64,000 nucleotides of DNA from Acinetobacter terrestris (GTDB taxonomy: Bacteria; Pseudomonadota; Gammaproteobacteria; Pseudomonadales; Moraxellaceae): contig NZ_SJNZ01000016.1 in assembly GCF_004331155.1 (NCBI RefSeq), positions 1 to 64,000 on the forward strand. Reading direction: 5' to 3'. Position numbers and translations under genes: made by a program. A model generated the notes under the pieces. That model was not told the DNA's origin. It saw nothing but the letters and a program-made list of their open reading frames with translations, and ran no database searches. Below are positions 36,557 through 47,017 of this stretch, piece after piece. How positions within the stretch are numbered: position 1 is the stretch's first letter; each line of letters starts with the position of its first letter.

Positions 36557-37738
36557 TTAATTGATCTGTTCAATGGTTTTGTATTGACCTGAACGGGTAT
36601 GCCAAACCAATTGTAACGTTCCCAATAATAAAACCAGAGCGGCCAGAGTAAACTGTTGCTGGTAGGTCACCCCGAAATGTTGCAGTGTGCTAAAACTTAA
36701 GCCACCAATCAACTGTACCGAGGCAAAACACAGCGTGGCAATACTCCAGAGTTTTTTATAAGCCAGGCCATAGAGCTGTAAAATAGTATAAGACGTTAAA
36801 AAAACCACGGCCGGATTGAGCATTCCTGTAAGGAAAGAGGAAGTAAAAGTCAGAAAAGGGCTTAGCTTTAAAACTGCAATAAAAATGGCCAGAATATAGA
36901 GGCTGTAAAGCATTTTCAGTGCACTGAAATTTCCAAATCTTTTAACCAGTAGATAAGCTGAAAAAGCCCCAAGCGCACTGCCTAAGCCATAGAGTATCCA
37001 GTTAAGATTAATCCAAAATAGATTTAGGCCCAGCTCATGGCCGAGATAGTCAATCCAGAATAATGAATGGGGAATATAGGCAAATGCGCTGCAAGCGTAC
37101 ACAATCAGCAAACTATAAAACAGGTTATTAAGTGTTACTTTGGTTGGACTTTGGGCCGATTGTGCAGACAAATGATGCTTAAATTGTTGCAGTAAAATAC
37201 TTAAGCAAATACAAATAATAAGCGCGAATCCACATAAAATCAGCCAGGCTGTCTGTATCGAAATCCGGTCTAGATAAGGCAAGAAAAGCGTAGCCAATAA
37301 AACCCCAAGCCCAATACCGCTAAACCCAATAAAATTGATTTTAAAACGGTCCTGAATGTCGCAGCATTGTGCAACCACGCTAGGTGACAAGATCATCAAT
37401 AATCCGCCACTTATTCCCGAAATCACACGCCAGAAAATGTACCAAACCTGAGGGAAATCTGCAAAAGCACAGCACATTAAACTGAACATACCTGCGATGG
37501 CGGCAATCTGAATGTATAGGGTCATAATTTTAGTTTGCGGGAGTTTCATGGCCCAAAATGCACCCATCAGATAGCCGAGTAAATTGGCACTGCCCAAAAG
37601 ACTGGCAAAACCCACTGACCAGTCAAATGCTTCACGTGTACTGGGCAACAGCGCAGTATATGAAAAACGCAAAATGCCAATTCCCAAGCACATGCTTAAG
37701 CATAAAAAAATACTGAGCTTGATATTATTTGAGGACAT
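36557..37738 (-). CDS. MFS transporter of the YbfB/YjiJ family
   Basis: A 393-residue inner-membrane protein with 11-12 hydrophobic segments. The start (LGIGILRFSYTALLPSTREAFDWS) and GSANLLGYLMGAF are typical of YbfB/YjiJ-family major facilitator permeases. Substrate is unknown. It converges with the M23 gene (11 bp between the stops) and no terminator lies between them. Confidence 0.85.
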   Translation of the reverse strand: MSSNNIKLSIFLCLSMCLGIGILRFSYTALLPSTREAFDWSVGFASLLGSANLLGYLMGAFWAMKLPQTKIMTLYIQIAAIAGMFSLMCCAFADFPQVWYIFWRVISGISGGLLMILSPSVVAQCCDIQDRFKINFIGFSGIGLGVLLATLFLPYLDRISIQTAWLILCGFALIICICLSILLQQFKHHLSAQSAQSPTKVTLNNLFYSLLIVYACSAFAYIPHSLFWIDYLGHELGLNLFWINLNWILYGLGSALGAFSAYLLVKRFGNFSALKMLYSLYILAIFIAVLKLSPFLTFTSSFLTGMLNPAVVFLTSYTILQLYGLAYKKLWSIATLCFASVQLIGGLSFSTLQHFGVTYQQQFTLAALVLLLGTLQLVWHTRSGQYKTIEQIN

Positions 37739-37966
37739 CCATATTCCTGCAGTTATTTATTGTTGATTCAACACCATAAAACATAAGTGCCGAACAATAA
37801 ATAGGATCAGAAGGAATAAGCATTTTAAAAATAGGCAGATAGGAATTATTAAGCAACATTAAGCCTACTTTTATAGAACTGTGTTACATGCACTACTTTA
37901 TTTGGAAAATTGAATTTTTTCATTAAAGGCATACAATGCCGCTAATTAATTGTATTTCTCACCACT

Positions 37967-39943
37967 ATGAATCTCCCATATCGCGCTGATATTGATGGCT
38001 TAAGAGCTATTGCTGTCTTGTTGGTGATTTTTAACCATATCGGATTATCTTTCTTTTCTGGAGGATATATTGGTGTTGATGTCTTTTTTGTAATTTCAGG
38101 TTATTTAATTACCCTCATTTTAACCCATGAGATCCAATCCAAACGATTTTCTATCGCACGCTTTTACAAGAAACGTGTGGTACGTCTAGCACCTGCTTAT
38201 TTTACCGTGCTCAGTGTCGTCAGTATCATTGCATGGCAAGTCATGCTACCGGGTGAGTTGACCCAATATTTTGACAGCGTCATGTATGCCACCTTGCTCA
38301 TGGCGAATATCTATATGCGCAATGAAGTGGGAGATTACTTTAGCCAAAGTGCTGAAGGTATACCATTATTGCATCTATGGTCGCTGGGGGTAGAAGAACA
38401 ATTCTATATTTTCTGGCCTTTATTGTTATTGCTGTTTGTTGGAAAGGTGTCACGTAAATATACTTGGGCTGTAATCACCACATTAATTGTCATTTTACTG
38501 TTTTATGCCCAGCACAAGTTGACGCAAAATGCAGAGAAGGCTTATTACAGTATGCCGGTACGTGCTTTTGAGTTGCTGATTGGTGCGTTGATTGGCTTTC
38601 TGCCACAGCTCAAACTGCCGAAAAAACTGCTACAAAGCCTGGTTTGGGTCAGTTTAATTATCTTGTTTGCGACAGCCGTGTATTTTGACAAACAGACGCC
38701 GTTTCCTGGCGCAATGGCGCTTATACCGTGTCTGGCGACAGCACTGATTATTTATCTGGGCCAATGTTCACCGTCAAGCAATGTTTTACTGAGCAATCGT
38801 TTAAGTACTTGGATTGGAAGAATTTCTTATCCCTTATATTTATGGCACTGGCCGATTATCGTGTTATTCGGCATTTATATGCAGCCATTAAATGCTGAAA
38901 ATCAGGTGGTGATTGTACTATTGTCCATCATGCTGGCATTTTTAACCTATCAACTGATTGAAAAACCGAGCAAACGTTTTGTGATGGCAGCGAATTACAA
39001 AGTGATTATTATCGGTTTTCTGGTGCCAGCCATAATTTTTATTGCCATTGCCCAGACCATCAATATAAATAAAGGTTTTCCGGACAGATTCCCGCAGTCT
39101 GTTTATATCAAGCAACAGGCGCTTAATTCATATGCGCATGTGATCCGAAATAAATGTATGGATATTGCGGACCCGAAAGCTTTACCAGACCCAGATGATT
39201 GTGTATTGGGTGATGCTAAACCCAACATCGATTTTTTATTGATCGGTGATTCTCATGCCAACGCTTATACCGCGATGCTGGATGTATGGGCTAAAGATGC
39301 GAATTTACGCGGCTATGACAGCACGCAAAGTTCAACGTTCTATTTACCGGGCGTACAGCGCTCCGAGTCTAATTTTAATCGCTGGGAAGAACTGAGTAAA
39401 TTTCAATTACGCAATGATGCGATTACTGCTCATCTTGCCAAAACCCATTATCCAGTGATTATCTTGGCGGGTTCATATGTGCCGTATTTTGGTCATGAGG
39501 TGAAACTAGAAGATGGTATTCATCATTCAAATGAGGAGATATTCAGGACTGGTTTTATGAAAGCCCTGGAAATTGCCTATCAGTCCAGTGATCAAGTCAT
39601 TTTACTCAATGATGTGCCGCGACTGGATCAAGAGAAAGTGCCAGCAGATTGTAATCTGCGTAATGAAATTCTAAATACGCATGCTCAATGTACTGTTTCT
39701 CGAAAAAATTATGAGCAACAGTTGCAACAATTTAATCGAATTGTGGCAGACGCAAAACTGAAATATCCTGACTTGAAAATTATTGACCCAACGAAAGCCA
39801 TTTGTAATCAGCAGGTGTGTAAAATTATGATCAACAATGTGCCTTTATATCGCAATAAAGACAGCAATCATATTAATGATCAGGGTTCTAGGCAATTAGG
39901 CATTGAATATTTAAAACAGTATGGCAATCCGCTTAAAGATTAA
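37967..39943 (+). CDS. OafA/YrhL-type acyltransferase with C-terminal SGNH domain
   Basis: A 658-residue membrane protein. Residues 1-360 are the acyltransferase-3 domain with ten or so spans: YRADIDGLRAIAVLLVIFNH, GGYIGVDVFFVISGYLIT, the Arg motif near KKRVVRLAPAYF, and LWSLGVEEQFYIFWPLLLL. Residues 410-658 form a periplasmic SGNH hydrolase-like domain with LLIGDSHANAY and DSNHINDQG. Such proteins O-acetylate cell-surface glycans such as LPS, capsule or peptidoglycan. No glycan cluster is adjacent, so the target is unknown. No clear ribosome binding site precedes the ATG. Confidence 0.92.
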   Translation: MNLPYRADIDGLRAIAVLLVIFNHIGLSFFSGGYIGVDVFFVISGYLITLILTHEIQSKRFSIARFYKKRVVRLAPAYFTVLSVVSIIAWQVMLPGELTQYFDSVMYATLLMANIYMRNEVGDYFSQSAEGIPLLHLWSLGVEEQFYIFWPLLLLLFVGKVSRKYTWAVITTLIVILLFYAQHKLTQNAEKAYYSMPVRAFELLIGALIGFLPQLKLPKKLLQSLVWVSLIILFATAVYFDKQTPFPGAMALIPCLATALIIYLGQCSPSSNVLLSNRLSTWIGRISYPLYLWHWPIIVLFGIYMQPLNAENQVVIVLLSIMLAFLTYQLIEKPSKRFVMAANYKVIIIGFLVPAIIFIAIAQTININKGFPDRFPQSVYIKQQALNSYAHVIRNKCMDIADPKALPDPDDCVLGDAKPNIDFLLIGDSHANAYTAMLDVWAKDANLRGYDSTQSSTFYLPGVQRSESNFNRWEELSKFQLRNDAITAHLAKTHYPVIILAGSYVPYFGHEVKLEDGIHHSNEEIFRTGFMKALEIAYQSSDQVILLNDVPRLDQEKVPADCNLRNEILNTHAQCTVSRKNYEQQLQQFNRIVADAKLKYPDLKIIDPTKAICNQQVCKIMINNVPLYRNKDSNHINDQGSRQLGIEYLKQYGNPLKD

Positions 39944-39964
39944 CAAAGGCTAACAGAAGGCATA

Positions 39965-39996
39965 AAAAAACCGCGTTATAAAACGCGGTTTTTTTG
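39965..39996. terminator. Bidirectional terminator between the acyltransferase and alaA
   Basis: AAAAACCGCGTT, loop ATAA, AACGCGGTTTTT with extended A/T-runs between convergent genes. Confidence 0.9.
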
Positions 39997-40006
39997 AAAC
40001 TATGAC

Positions 40007-41437
40007 TTAGCGCATTTTTGCCAGGAAGCGACCTAAACGGGTAATCGCTTCACGTAATTCATTTTCAGCTGGCAAGAATACCACTCGGAAATGATCTGGA
40101 GTTGGCCAGTTAAATCCCGTACCTTGAACCAGCAATACTTTTTCAGCACGCAACAAGTCGAGCATAAATTTTTCGTCATCCTGAATTGGATATACTTCTG
40201 GATCTAATTTAGGAAAACAGTACATCGCACCTTCAGGTTTTACACAAGATACACCTGGAATTTCGTTCAACATTTCCCAAGCGATATTGCGTTGTTCATA
40301 TAAACGACCACCCGGACGAATCAGGTCATTAATCGACTGATAACCACCTAACGCGGTTTGAATCGCATATTGCGCTTGATGGTTGGCACATAGACGCATT
40401 GATGCCAACATGTCTAAACCTTCAATGTAGTCCATTGCGCGTGATTTATCACCGGTAATGGCCATCCAGCCTGAACGGTAACCCGCAATACGGTAGGCTT
40501 TAGACAAGCCATTGAATGAAACGCATAAATGGTCACCCGCTAATGCAGCGACAGAAACGTGCTCGATCCCATCGTAAATAATTTTGTCGTAAATTTCGTC
40601 AGCAAATAAAATCAGGTCATATTTTTTCGCTAAAGCAACAATTTGTTCAAGCACATGACGTGGATAAACCGAACCAGTTGGGTTGTTTGGATTGATAATC
40701 ACGATACCACGGGTATTTGGCGTGATTTTGCTTTCCATATCCGCAATGTCTGGATACCAGTAGTTTTCTTCATCACATTTATAGTGAATCGCTGTACCAC
40801 CAGACAAGTTTACCGCAGCTGTCCATAATGGATAATCTGGCATTGGAACCAGCATTTCATCGCCATCATCCAGCAAGCCTTGCATTGCCATGACAATCAG
40901 TTCAGACACGCCATTACCGATATACACATCATTGACCTGCATATTCAAAATGCCTTTTTGCTGGTAATACTGACAAATCGCTTTACGCGCAGGGAAAATC
41001 CCTTTCGAGTCTGTATAACCCACAGCATTGGGTAAGTTTAAAGCCACATCATTAATAATTTCTTGTGGCGCTTCAAAGCCGAATGAGGCGGGATTACCGA
41101 TATTAAGTTTAATAATTTTGTGACCGGCTTCTTCCATTTCGTTGGCCGCTCGTAACACAGGTCCGCGAATGTCGTAGCATACATGCTCGAGTTTAGACGA
41201 TTTTTTAATTTCGCGAGGGGTTTGGAAAGTGTTCGGCATTTTAATGTTCTCGGAAGGAGTGGAGGTCACTTTTGCATAACGATATAAATAACTTTTAAAT
41301 GTCTCAGTTGTTACTAAATCAAGATTGTATTCATCCCGAAGTAAAGCAACAATTTTTTCGTGCGTAAATCCTGCCTGTTGATACTGTTTAATCACAGGAA
41401 GCAAATTTTTAAAAATAACGCTCTTTTTTTGCGACAT
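40007..41437 (-). CDS. alaA: AlaA-type glutamate-pyruvate aminotransferase with an N-terminal extension
   Basis: The part from residue 67 (MPNTFQTPREIKKSSKLEHV) to 476 is a complete class I aminotransferase like E. coli AlaA/YfbQ (about 405 residues), with IVIINPNNPTGSVYP, FADEIYDKIIYD and the PLP lysine in SFNGLSKAYRIAGYRSGW. It makes alanine from pyruvate and glutamate. The first 55 residues (KNLLPVIKQYQQAGFTHEKI ... TETFKSYLYRYAK) are an added helical module resembling small helix-turn-helix modules of plasmid proteins. The long start is supported by AGGA 7 bases before ATG 41437. A second start at the internal Met67 is possible. Confidence 0.9.
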   Translation of the reverse strand: MSQKKSVIFKNLLPVIKQYQQAGFTHEKIVALLRDEYNLDLVTTETFKSYLYRYAKVTSTPSENIKMPNTFQTPREIKKSSKLEHVCYDIRGPVLRAANEMEEAGHKIIKLNIGNPASFGFEAPQEIINDVALNLPNAVGYTDSKGIFPARKAICQYYQQKGILNMQVNDVYIGNGVSELIVMAMQGLLDDGDEMLVPMPDYPLWTAAVNLSGGTAIHYKCDEENYWYPDIADMESKITPNTRGIVIINPNNPTGSVYPRHVLEQIVALAKKYDLILFADEIYDKIIYDGIEHVSVAALAGDHLCVSFNGLSKAYRIAGYRSGWMAITGDKSRAMDYIEGLDMLASMRLCANHQAQYAIQTALGGYQSINDLIRPGGRLYEQRNIAWEMLNEIPGVSCVKPEGAMYCFPKLDPEVYPIQDDEKFMLDLLRAEKVLLVQGTGFNWPTPDHFRVVFLPAENELREAITRLGRFLAKMR

Positions 41438-41666
41438 TTTTTAATCCTGAGCAAGCTTATGACAAAGAGTAACACTAAATTTGCTCACAAAAAAGCATTT
41501 CTTAAGTAAGTTGCTCACTCTGTTTTTTAAAATTTGCTTACTTTTTGCTTTTTGTGGGGATTATAGGTCTTTTGTAAAATGTTAATGAAAGACTAGAAAT
41601 TTAAATATGAATGACGTAAATATAAGATTATTTTATTTTAAATAGCAAGAAAGAAGGTGCGTAGCC

Positions 41667-42086
41667 ATGGGAAAACTCAATAAAACAGACCGAGAATGGC
41701 AAAGAGAGTTATCACCAAATGAATTTCGCATTACGCGACAAAAGGGGACAGAACCAGCATTTACAGGAAAATACTGGAACACAAAACAAGATGGTACTTA
41801 TGTCTGTCGTTGTTGTGGCGAGCCGTTATTTAGCTCAGAGACAAAATATGATAGTGGTTGTGGTTGGCCAAGCTTCTATAAAGCCTTAAATAATTCTGCA
41901 ATTGAAGAACATCAGGATACAACGCATGGTATGGTAAGAACTGAAATTGTTTGTCATCATTGTGACGCACATTTAGGCCATATTTTTGAAGATGGTCCAC
42001 AGCCAACAGGATTGCGCTATTGCGTAAATTCGGCTTCATTAGAATTAAAAACACAAGAAAAAAATGACGAGGAAACCTATCCATGA
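41667..42086 (+). CDS. msrB: Peptide-methionine (R)-S-oxide reductase
   Basis: Repairs methionine-R-sulfoxide in proteins. A 139-residue MsrB with the structural zinc cysteines (CRCCGEPLF and [10 protein letters not shown]), [12 protein letters not shown], and the catalytic Cys in [16 protein letters not shown] and AAGAAGG lie upstream of the ATG. Its stop overlaps the next start by four bases (ATGA), so it forms a two-gene oxidative-stress operon with the glutathione peroxidase. Confidence 0.95.
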   Translation: MGKLNKTDREWQRELSPNEFRITRQKGTEPAFTGKYWNTKQDGTYVCRCCGEPLFSSETKYDSGCGWPSFYKALNNSAIEEHQDTTHGMVRTEIVCHHCDAHLGHIFEDGPQPTGLRYCVNSASLELKTQEKNDEETYP

Positions 42087-42565
42087 CCAACATTTATCAG
42101 TTTGAGGCTGAGTTGTTAGATGGAAAAAATAAATCATTTGCTGATTATGAAGGCAAAGTTTTATTGATTGTAAATACTGCCAGTAAATGCGGTTTTACCC
42201 CCCAGTTTGCAGGTCTTGAAAAATTGTATGAGAAATACAAAGATCAAGGCTTGGAGGTTTTGGGATTTCCCTGTAATCAGTTTGGCGGACAAGATCCTGG
42301 ATCCAATGATCAAATCGGGGCTTACTGCCAAAAAAATTATGGCGTAACCTTTCCGATGTTTTCAAAGGTTGATGTTAAGGGTCCAGAAGCGCACATTTTA
42401 TTCCGTTATTTGACCAATAACAGCAAAGGAATTCTAGGTAATGGGATCAAATGGAATTTCACCAAATTCCTGATTGGTAAAGATGGCAAAGTGGTAAACC
42501 GTTTTGCACCCACCACCAAACCTGAAGACCTGGAAAGTGAAGTGCAAGCTGCTTTAGCCAAGTAA
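42083..42565 (+). CDS. Glutathione peroxidase-like thiol peroxidase
   Basis: A 160-residue peroxidase that reduces hydroperoxides, probably with thioredoxin as donor, as in most Cys-type bacterial members. The peroxidatic Cys is in [22 protein letters not shown] (in two parts), with [12 protein letters not shown] and [12 protein letters not shown] completing the Cys/Gln/Trp triad. It is translationally coupled to msrB. Confidence 0.95.
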   Translation: MTNIYQFEAELLDGKNKSFADYEGKVLLIVNTASKCGFTPQFAGLEKLYEKYKDQGLEVLGFPCNQFGGQDPGSNDQIGAYCQKNYGVTFPMFSKVDVKGPEAHILFRYLTNNSKGILGNGIKWNFTKFLIGKDGKVVNRFAPTTKPEDLESEVQAALAK

Positions 42566-42590
42566 TTTTTTTGAGCTGGAAAAATATATA

Positions 42591-42612
42591 GGGCGATCCA
42601 TGGATCGCCCTT
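42591..42612. terminator. 20-bp perfect palindrome after msrB-gpx
   Basis: GGGCGATCCATGGATCGCCC (42591-42610) is a perfect palindrome followed by TTAATT. It is probably a weak terminator of the msrB operon, but the T-run is short. Confidence 0.55.
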
Positions 42613-42636
42613 AATTCATTTATATTGTGTAGTCAA

Positions 42637-43086
42637 ATGTCAAAAAAGCGATTTTCCCCCAGTTTAACTGCGCTAGTATTGGCTTGTGAGCCAAGCCCAG
42701 TATTTGCAAATGATTAAAAAATTGATGCATTGTTGCAAAGCTTAACTACGCCACAAAAAAACTATGTGCCCTCAGCATTGGATTATAAGATTGATCCAAA
42801 ACTGCTGAATAAAAGTTATGAGGTTAACTGGTTAATTCCGCCAAAATTTAATTTCACGGCAACAGAATTAAAGGCTGCTCAATCACCGGTAAAAGTGAAA
42901 ATGACCGTGATAGCCAGTAGCGGGATAATTGCCAAAGTTGAAATATTAAAAAGTACAGGCTCAAAAGGATTAGATGCTAAAGTGATTGATGCAGTAATGC
43001 GGGCAAAACTTGAATCTATCCCAATGGTTGACCGGAATATCACTTACACTTTAATTCATGAGCTTGAAATAAATAAACCACTGTGA
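42637..43086 (+). pseudogene. TonB C-terminal-like periplasmic protein interrupted by a stop codon
   Basis: ATG 42637 opens MSKKRFSPSLTALVLACEPS, a signal-peptide-like start ending VFAND. A TAA at 42715-42717 follows, and then the same frame continues KIDALLQSLTTPQKNYVPSA into a TonB-like C-terminal domain (VKVKMTVIASSGIIAKVEILKSTGSKGLD). Restored length would be about 149 residues. A truncated product from TTG 42730 would lack the signal peptide. Such proteins are energy transducer-like periplasmic domains. The single nonsense codon could be a true mutation or a sequence error. Confidence 0.65.
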
Positions 43087-43126
43087 AAACAGTGGATTAT
43101 TGTGAATCAGATTATTACTTAATAGA

Positions 43127-44296
43127 TTAGAGAATGGCTTTCAGACGCTGAATTGCTTCTTCACACTGCGCAATATCTGCCACCAAGGCTAAACGTACAT
43201 GGTTTTTACCCGGATTGCCTTGTTCGGTATCACGCGACAGGTAACGTCCAGGAAGCACTTTAATATGCGCTTTTTCCATCAGAATTTTGGCAAATGCTTC
43301 GTCATTGTCGACTTTCAACCAGTAATAAAAACCTGCATCCGGTTTTTTGAGTGGCAATAACTGACCCAGCTCTTTTTGGAACAGATCAAACTTGGCACGA
43401 TAAAGTTTACGGTTATCTTCCACATGTGCTTCATCGTCCCAAGCGGCAATTGATGCCAGCTGATGTTGCACCGGCATCGCTGCACCGTGGTAAGTACGAT
43501 ATTGCAAATAGGGCTTAAGTAAGGCTGCATCGCCAGCGACAAAGCCTGAACGCATACCCGGCAAGTTTGAGCGCTTAGAAAGTGAATGGAACACAACACA
43601 ATTTTTATAGTCATCGCGTCCAATTTCAGCACAGACTTCTAGTAAGCCCACGGGTGCTTCATCAAACCAGAGTTCTGAATAACATTCATCCGACGCAATG
43701 ACAAAGTCGTATTTGTCTGAAAGTTCAATCAATTTCTTGAACTGTTGTTTAGACAATACTGCACCAGTTGGATTGCCTGGTGTGCAGACAAAGAGTAATG
43801 CTGTTTTTTTCCAGACTTCAGCAGGAACGGCATCAAAATCACCGAGGTAATTATTTTCTTCAGTACAGTTAATGAAATACGGTTTTGCACCGGCAAGCAA
43901 AGTTGCACCTTCATAAATTTGATAAAACGGATTTGGCATCACCACATACGGCGCATCTTCACGGTTCACCAAAGCCTGAACAAAAGAGAAGATCGCTTCA
44001 CGTGTTCCTGAAACCGGAAGAACATTGCTTTCAGCACTCATACTGTTCAGCTTGAAACGACGTGTCAGCCAGTTGGCAATGCTTTGGCGCAGTTCAGGTA
44101 AACCTTTGCTATTTGGATAAGTCGATAAATGCTTGAAGTTGTCAATAATTGCCTGTTTTACAAACTCTGGCGCAGGATGCTTCGGTTCACCAATCGATAA
44201 TGGAATGAGTGGTAAATCTGCAGGTTGAATATCCTGAAAAAGTTTATTTAACTTTTCAAAAGGATAGGGGTGCAATAATGACAAACTTGAGTTCAT
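43127..44296 (-). CDS. dapC: Succinyldiaminopimelate transaminase
   Basis: A class I aminotransferase of 389 residues, acting in lysine and meso-diaminopimelate synthesis. It has PLIPLSIGEPKHPAPEFV, VCTPGNPTGAVLS, ASDECYSELWFDEAP and the PLP lysine in FHSLSKRSNLPGMRSGFVAG, which distinguish DapC-type from AspC-type enzymes. It lies 24 bp downstream of glnD on the same strand, the frequent glnD-dapC order in proteobacteria. Confidence 0.9.
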   Translation of the reverse strand: MNSSLSLLHPYPFEKLNKLFQDIQPADLPLIPLSIGEPKHPAPEFVKQAIIDNFKHLSTYPNSKGLPELRQSIANWLTRRFKLNSMSAESNVLPVSGTREAIFSFVQALVNREDAPYVVMPNPFYQIYEGATLLAGAKPYFINCTEENNYLGDFDAVPAEVWKKTALLFVCTPGNPTGAVLSKQQFKKLIELSDKYDFVIASDECYSELWFDEAPVGLLEVCAEIGRDDYKNCVVFHSLSKRSNLPGMRSGFVAGDAALLKPYLQYRTYHGAAMPVQHQLASIAAWDDEAHVEDNRKLYRAKFDLFQKELGQLLPLKKPDAGFYYWLKVDNDEAFAKILMEKAHIKVLPGRYLSRDTEQGNPGKNHVRLALVADIAQCEEAIQRLKAIL

Positions 44297-44320
44297 GAAA
44301 TCGATACCGCTTAATTTAAG

Positions 44321-46987
44321 TTAATGTTGGCCAGAGACTTGATTCGAGGCTTCATCGAGTGCTGATTTTAATTGCACAGCAAAAGTTGCAGCTTCTGAAT
44401 CGGACATTGGAATGCCATCTTTTTTAGTGACAAAGAAAATGTCTTCTGCGCGTTCCCCCAGCGTTGCAATTCTAGCAGAGAGAATATCCAAACCTTGCAT
44501 CATAAATAAACCGCCTATTTTGGCCAGTAAACCCGGATGGTCAAGTGTTGCTATTTCAACCATGTTTTGCTGTAGCGCGGCATTCAGGGTGATGTCGACG
44601 GTATTTTCAATATCGAAATGGCGTAACTGGCGTGGAATACGACGTTGCATTAAACCTGGATATTTATCTGATTGACTGAGGGCTTTGACCAAAGCTTCAA
44701 TTACGGTTTCTTCGCGTTCAGGGTCGGTCAGCAAGGTACCGAAACGGTCAAGCACGACATAGGTATCCAGACTAAATGCAGTAGATGCAGTAATAATTCG
44801 CGCATCTTGAACATCCAGATTCATCCGGTCAAATACAGCAACGGTGGTGGCAAATAAATTGGGCTGATCTTGAGTGTAAATAAAGATCTGCACTGCATCC
44901 TGGGCAAATTGACGATGGGCACGCATTAACACCAAAGGTTCAGTATTGTTGCCATGCTGCAAGATGGCACGGGTATGCCAGGCAATTTCATCGGCTGATT
45001 CTTTAATGAAATATTCATCGCCCAGTTCCTGCCAAATGGTTTCGACATCATAGAGAGAGAAGTCATTGACCAGCAGTTCACTGGCAGCAAATTTGGTGTC
45101 TTCAATCAGCATTTGATAATCGACAGGGCGCCCAAGACCGGTACGAATCACATCACGGGCATGGGTATACAGCTGGCGCATGAGCGATGAACGCCATGTA
45201 TTCCAGAGCTTCGGATTGGTCGCGTTAATATCCGCAACGGTTAGTGTGTACAGATAATCCAGATGTTCCATATCACCCAGTTTTTCAGCGAAGGCTTGAA
45301 CCACGTCTGGATCGGAAATATCTTTTTTCTGCGCAGTCATGGACATGAGCAAATGACTTTGAATCAGCCATGCAACCAGATTACATTCACGCTCGGTAAA
45401 GCCATGTTTGCGACAGAACTTGATCGCATCTTCTGCACCCAATTCACTGTGATCGCCGCCACGACCTTTGGCAATGTCATGGAATAAAGCGGCCAAATAG
45501 ACAATATCGCGACGTGCCAGACGCTGGAACACTGAACTGACCACAGGGAAATCTTTGGCAAATTCGGGTTCTTTAAAGCGGTTTAAATTGCGCAGTAACA
45601 ATAAGGTATGCGCATCTACAGTATAAATATGGAACAGGTCATATTGCATCAGACCCATAATCTGGCCAAATGCAGGAATATAATTACCCAGAACACTATA
45701 TCGTTTCATCGCAACGAGCGTCTCATAAAGACGATGCGGTGAGCGAATGATGGCCATAAACAGGGCTTGATGTTCAGGATTATCCCGATAGCTTTGATCA
45801 ATGCGTTTTGCAGCGAGGATCAGAAGACGCAAGGTACGTGCGCGAATACCCTCAATTTCTGGACGATTGGCCAGTAAATAGAAGATTTCTAGAATTGCGC
45901 TTGGGCGTTCCGAGAAAATTTTGTGATGCTGTACTGCAAGTTTGCCATCCACCAGCTTGAAGTTTGCGTTAATTTCTTCAATTTTACGCTCATAGTTGGG
46001 TAAACGTGGCGTAATGACCGATTCATTAAAATAAGCCAGCAGCATTTCATTCAGTGTGGACACTTGCTGCGCGCTACGATAATAACGCTTCATGAATTGT
46101 TCGATTGGGTAGTTTTGTGAATGATGTTCTTCACGGGTGTAGCCGAACAGGGCTGCAATATCACGTTGATAATCGAACAATAAACGGTTTTCATCGCGTT
46201 TGGTTAAGCGGTGTAAATGATGGCGAATTTCCCACAAGAAACTTTCTGCTTCTTCTAAAACACCGAGTTCAAAATCTGAAATAAAACCTAAATGTACCAG
46301 ATCATAAATACGGTTGACCCGGAAATGGCGTTTTGCAATCCAGCCAATTTGGTTGATGTCGCGAATACCGCCCGGGGCATTTTTAATATCCGGTTCGAGA
46401 TTGCTTTCAGTATTGTTATGCTGAGCATGGCGTCGTGCCTGCTCATCCATTTTGGCATCAAAAAAGGTTTTATCTGTCCAGGTTTGTGACACGATCCGAC
46501 GCGGCCATTTGGCCAAATGTGGATTGCCAATAATCAGGCGTGACTCAATCAGGGCGGTGGCAACGGTTAAATCACTGGTGGCCTGTTCTACACATTGGGA
46601 AATGGTGCGTACACTAATGCCCGGTTTGAAATTACCCACGTCCCATAATGATGAGATAAAGGTTGAAATCAGTTTTTCCTGATCGGGGGTGATTTCATCT
46701 TCCGATAAAATCATGATGTCGACATCGGAATAGGGCAACATTTCCCGACGACCATAACCGCCCACAGCAAATAAGCCTAAATCGGTCTGATCCAGTTCGG
46801 CATGTTTCCAGAGAAACTGTAAGGCTTCATCAATCAAATTGGATCGGGCCGAAATGACTTCACGAATCGACTGTCCATTTTCAAAACCTTCCTGAAGCTG
46901 CTTTTCAACATCGGTGCGCCATTGATTGATCGCTTGAATGTCATGGTTACTTTTAACGTAATTCAACAGTGGAGAGGTATTGATCAT
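44321..46987 (-). CDS. glnD: Bifunctional PII uridylyltransferase / uridylyl-removing enzyme
   Basis: The nitrogen sensor that adds or removes UMP on PII in response to glutamine. At 888 residues it is full length. Domains in order: nucleotidyltransferase with [19 protein letters not shown] near residue 80, HD hydrolase with [21 protein letters not shown] near 500, and two C-terminal ACT domains (about 700-790 and 810-885). All catalytic Asp and His motifs are present. It is between purT and dapC, with short gaps, and probably co-transcribed with both. Confidence 0.96.
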   Translation of the reverse strand: MINTSPLLNYVKSNHDIQAINQWRTDVEKQLQEGFENGQSIREVISARSNLIDEALQFLWKHAELDQTDLGLFAVGGYGRREMLPYSDVDIMILSEDEITPDQEKLISTFISSLWDVGNFKPGISVRTISQCVEQATSDLTVATALIESRLIIGNPHLAKWPRRIVSQTWTDKTFFDAKMDEQARRHAQHNNTESNLEPDIKNAPGGIRDINQIGWIAKRHFRVNRIYDLVHLGFISDFELGVLEEAESFLWEIRHHLHRLTKRDENRLLFDYQRDIAALFGYTREEHHSQNYPIEQFMKRYYRSAQQVSTLNEMLLAYFNESVITPRLPNYERKIEEINANFKLVDGKLAVQHHKIFSERPSAILEIFYLLANRPEIEGIRARTLRLLILAAKRIDQSYRDNPEHQALFMAIIRSPHRLYETLVAMKRYSVLGNYIPAFGQIMGLMQYDLFHIYTVDAHTLLLLRNLNRFKEPEFAKDFPVVSSVFQRLARRDIVYLAALFHDIAKGRGGDHSELGAEDAIKFCRKHGFTERECNLVAWLIQSHLLMSMTAQKKDISDPDVVQAFAEKLGDMEHLDYLYTLTVADINATNPKLWNTWRSSLMRQLYTHARDVIRTGLGRPVDYQMLIEDTKFAASELLVNDFSLYDVETIWQELGDEYFIKESADEIAWHTRAILQHGNNTEPLVLMRAHRQFAQDAVQIFIYTQDQPNLFATTVAVFDRMNLDVQDARIITASTAFSLDTYVVLDRFGTLLTDPEREETVIEALVKALSQSDKYPGLMQRRIPRQLRHFDIENTVDITLNAALQQNMVEIATLDHPGLLAKIGGLFMMQGLDILSARIATLGERAEDIFFVTKKDGIPMSDSEAATFAVQLKSALDEASNQVSGQH

Positions 46988-47017
46988 GAACAGGGGTCCG
47001 TAAATAAGGTGACAGGT

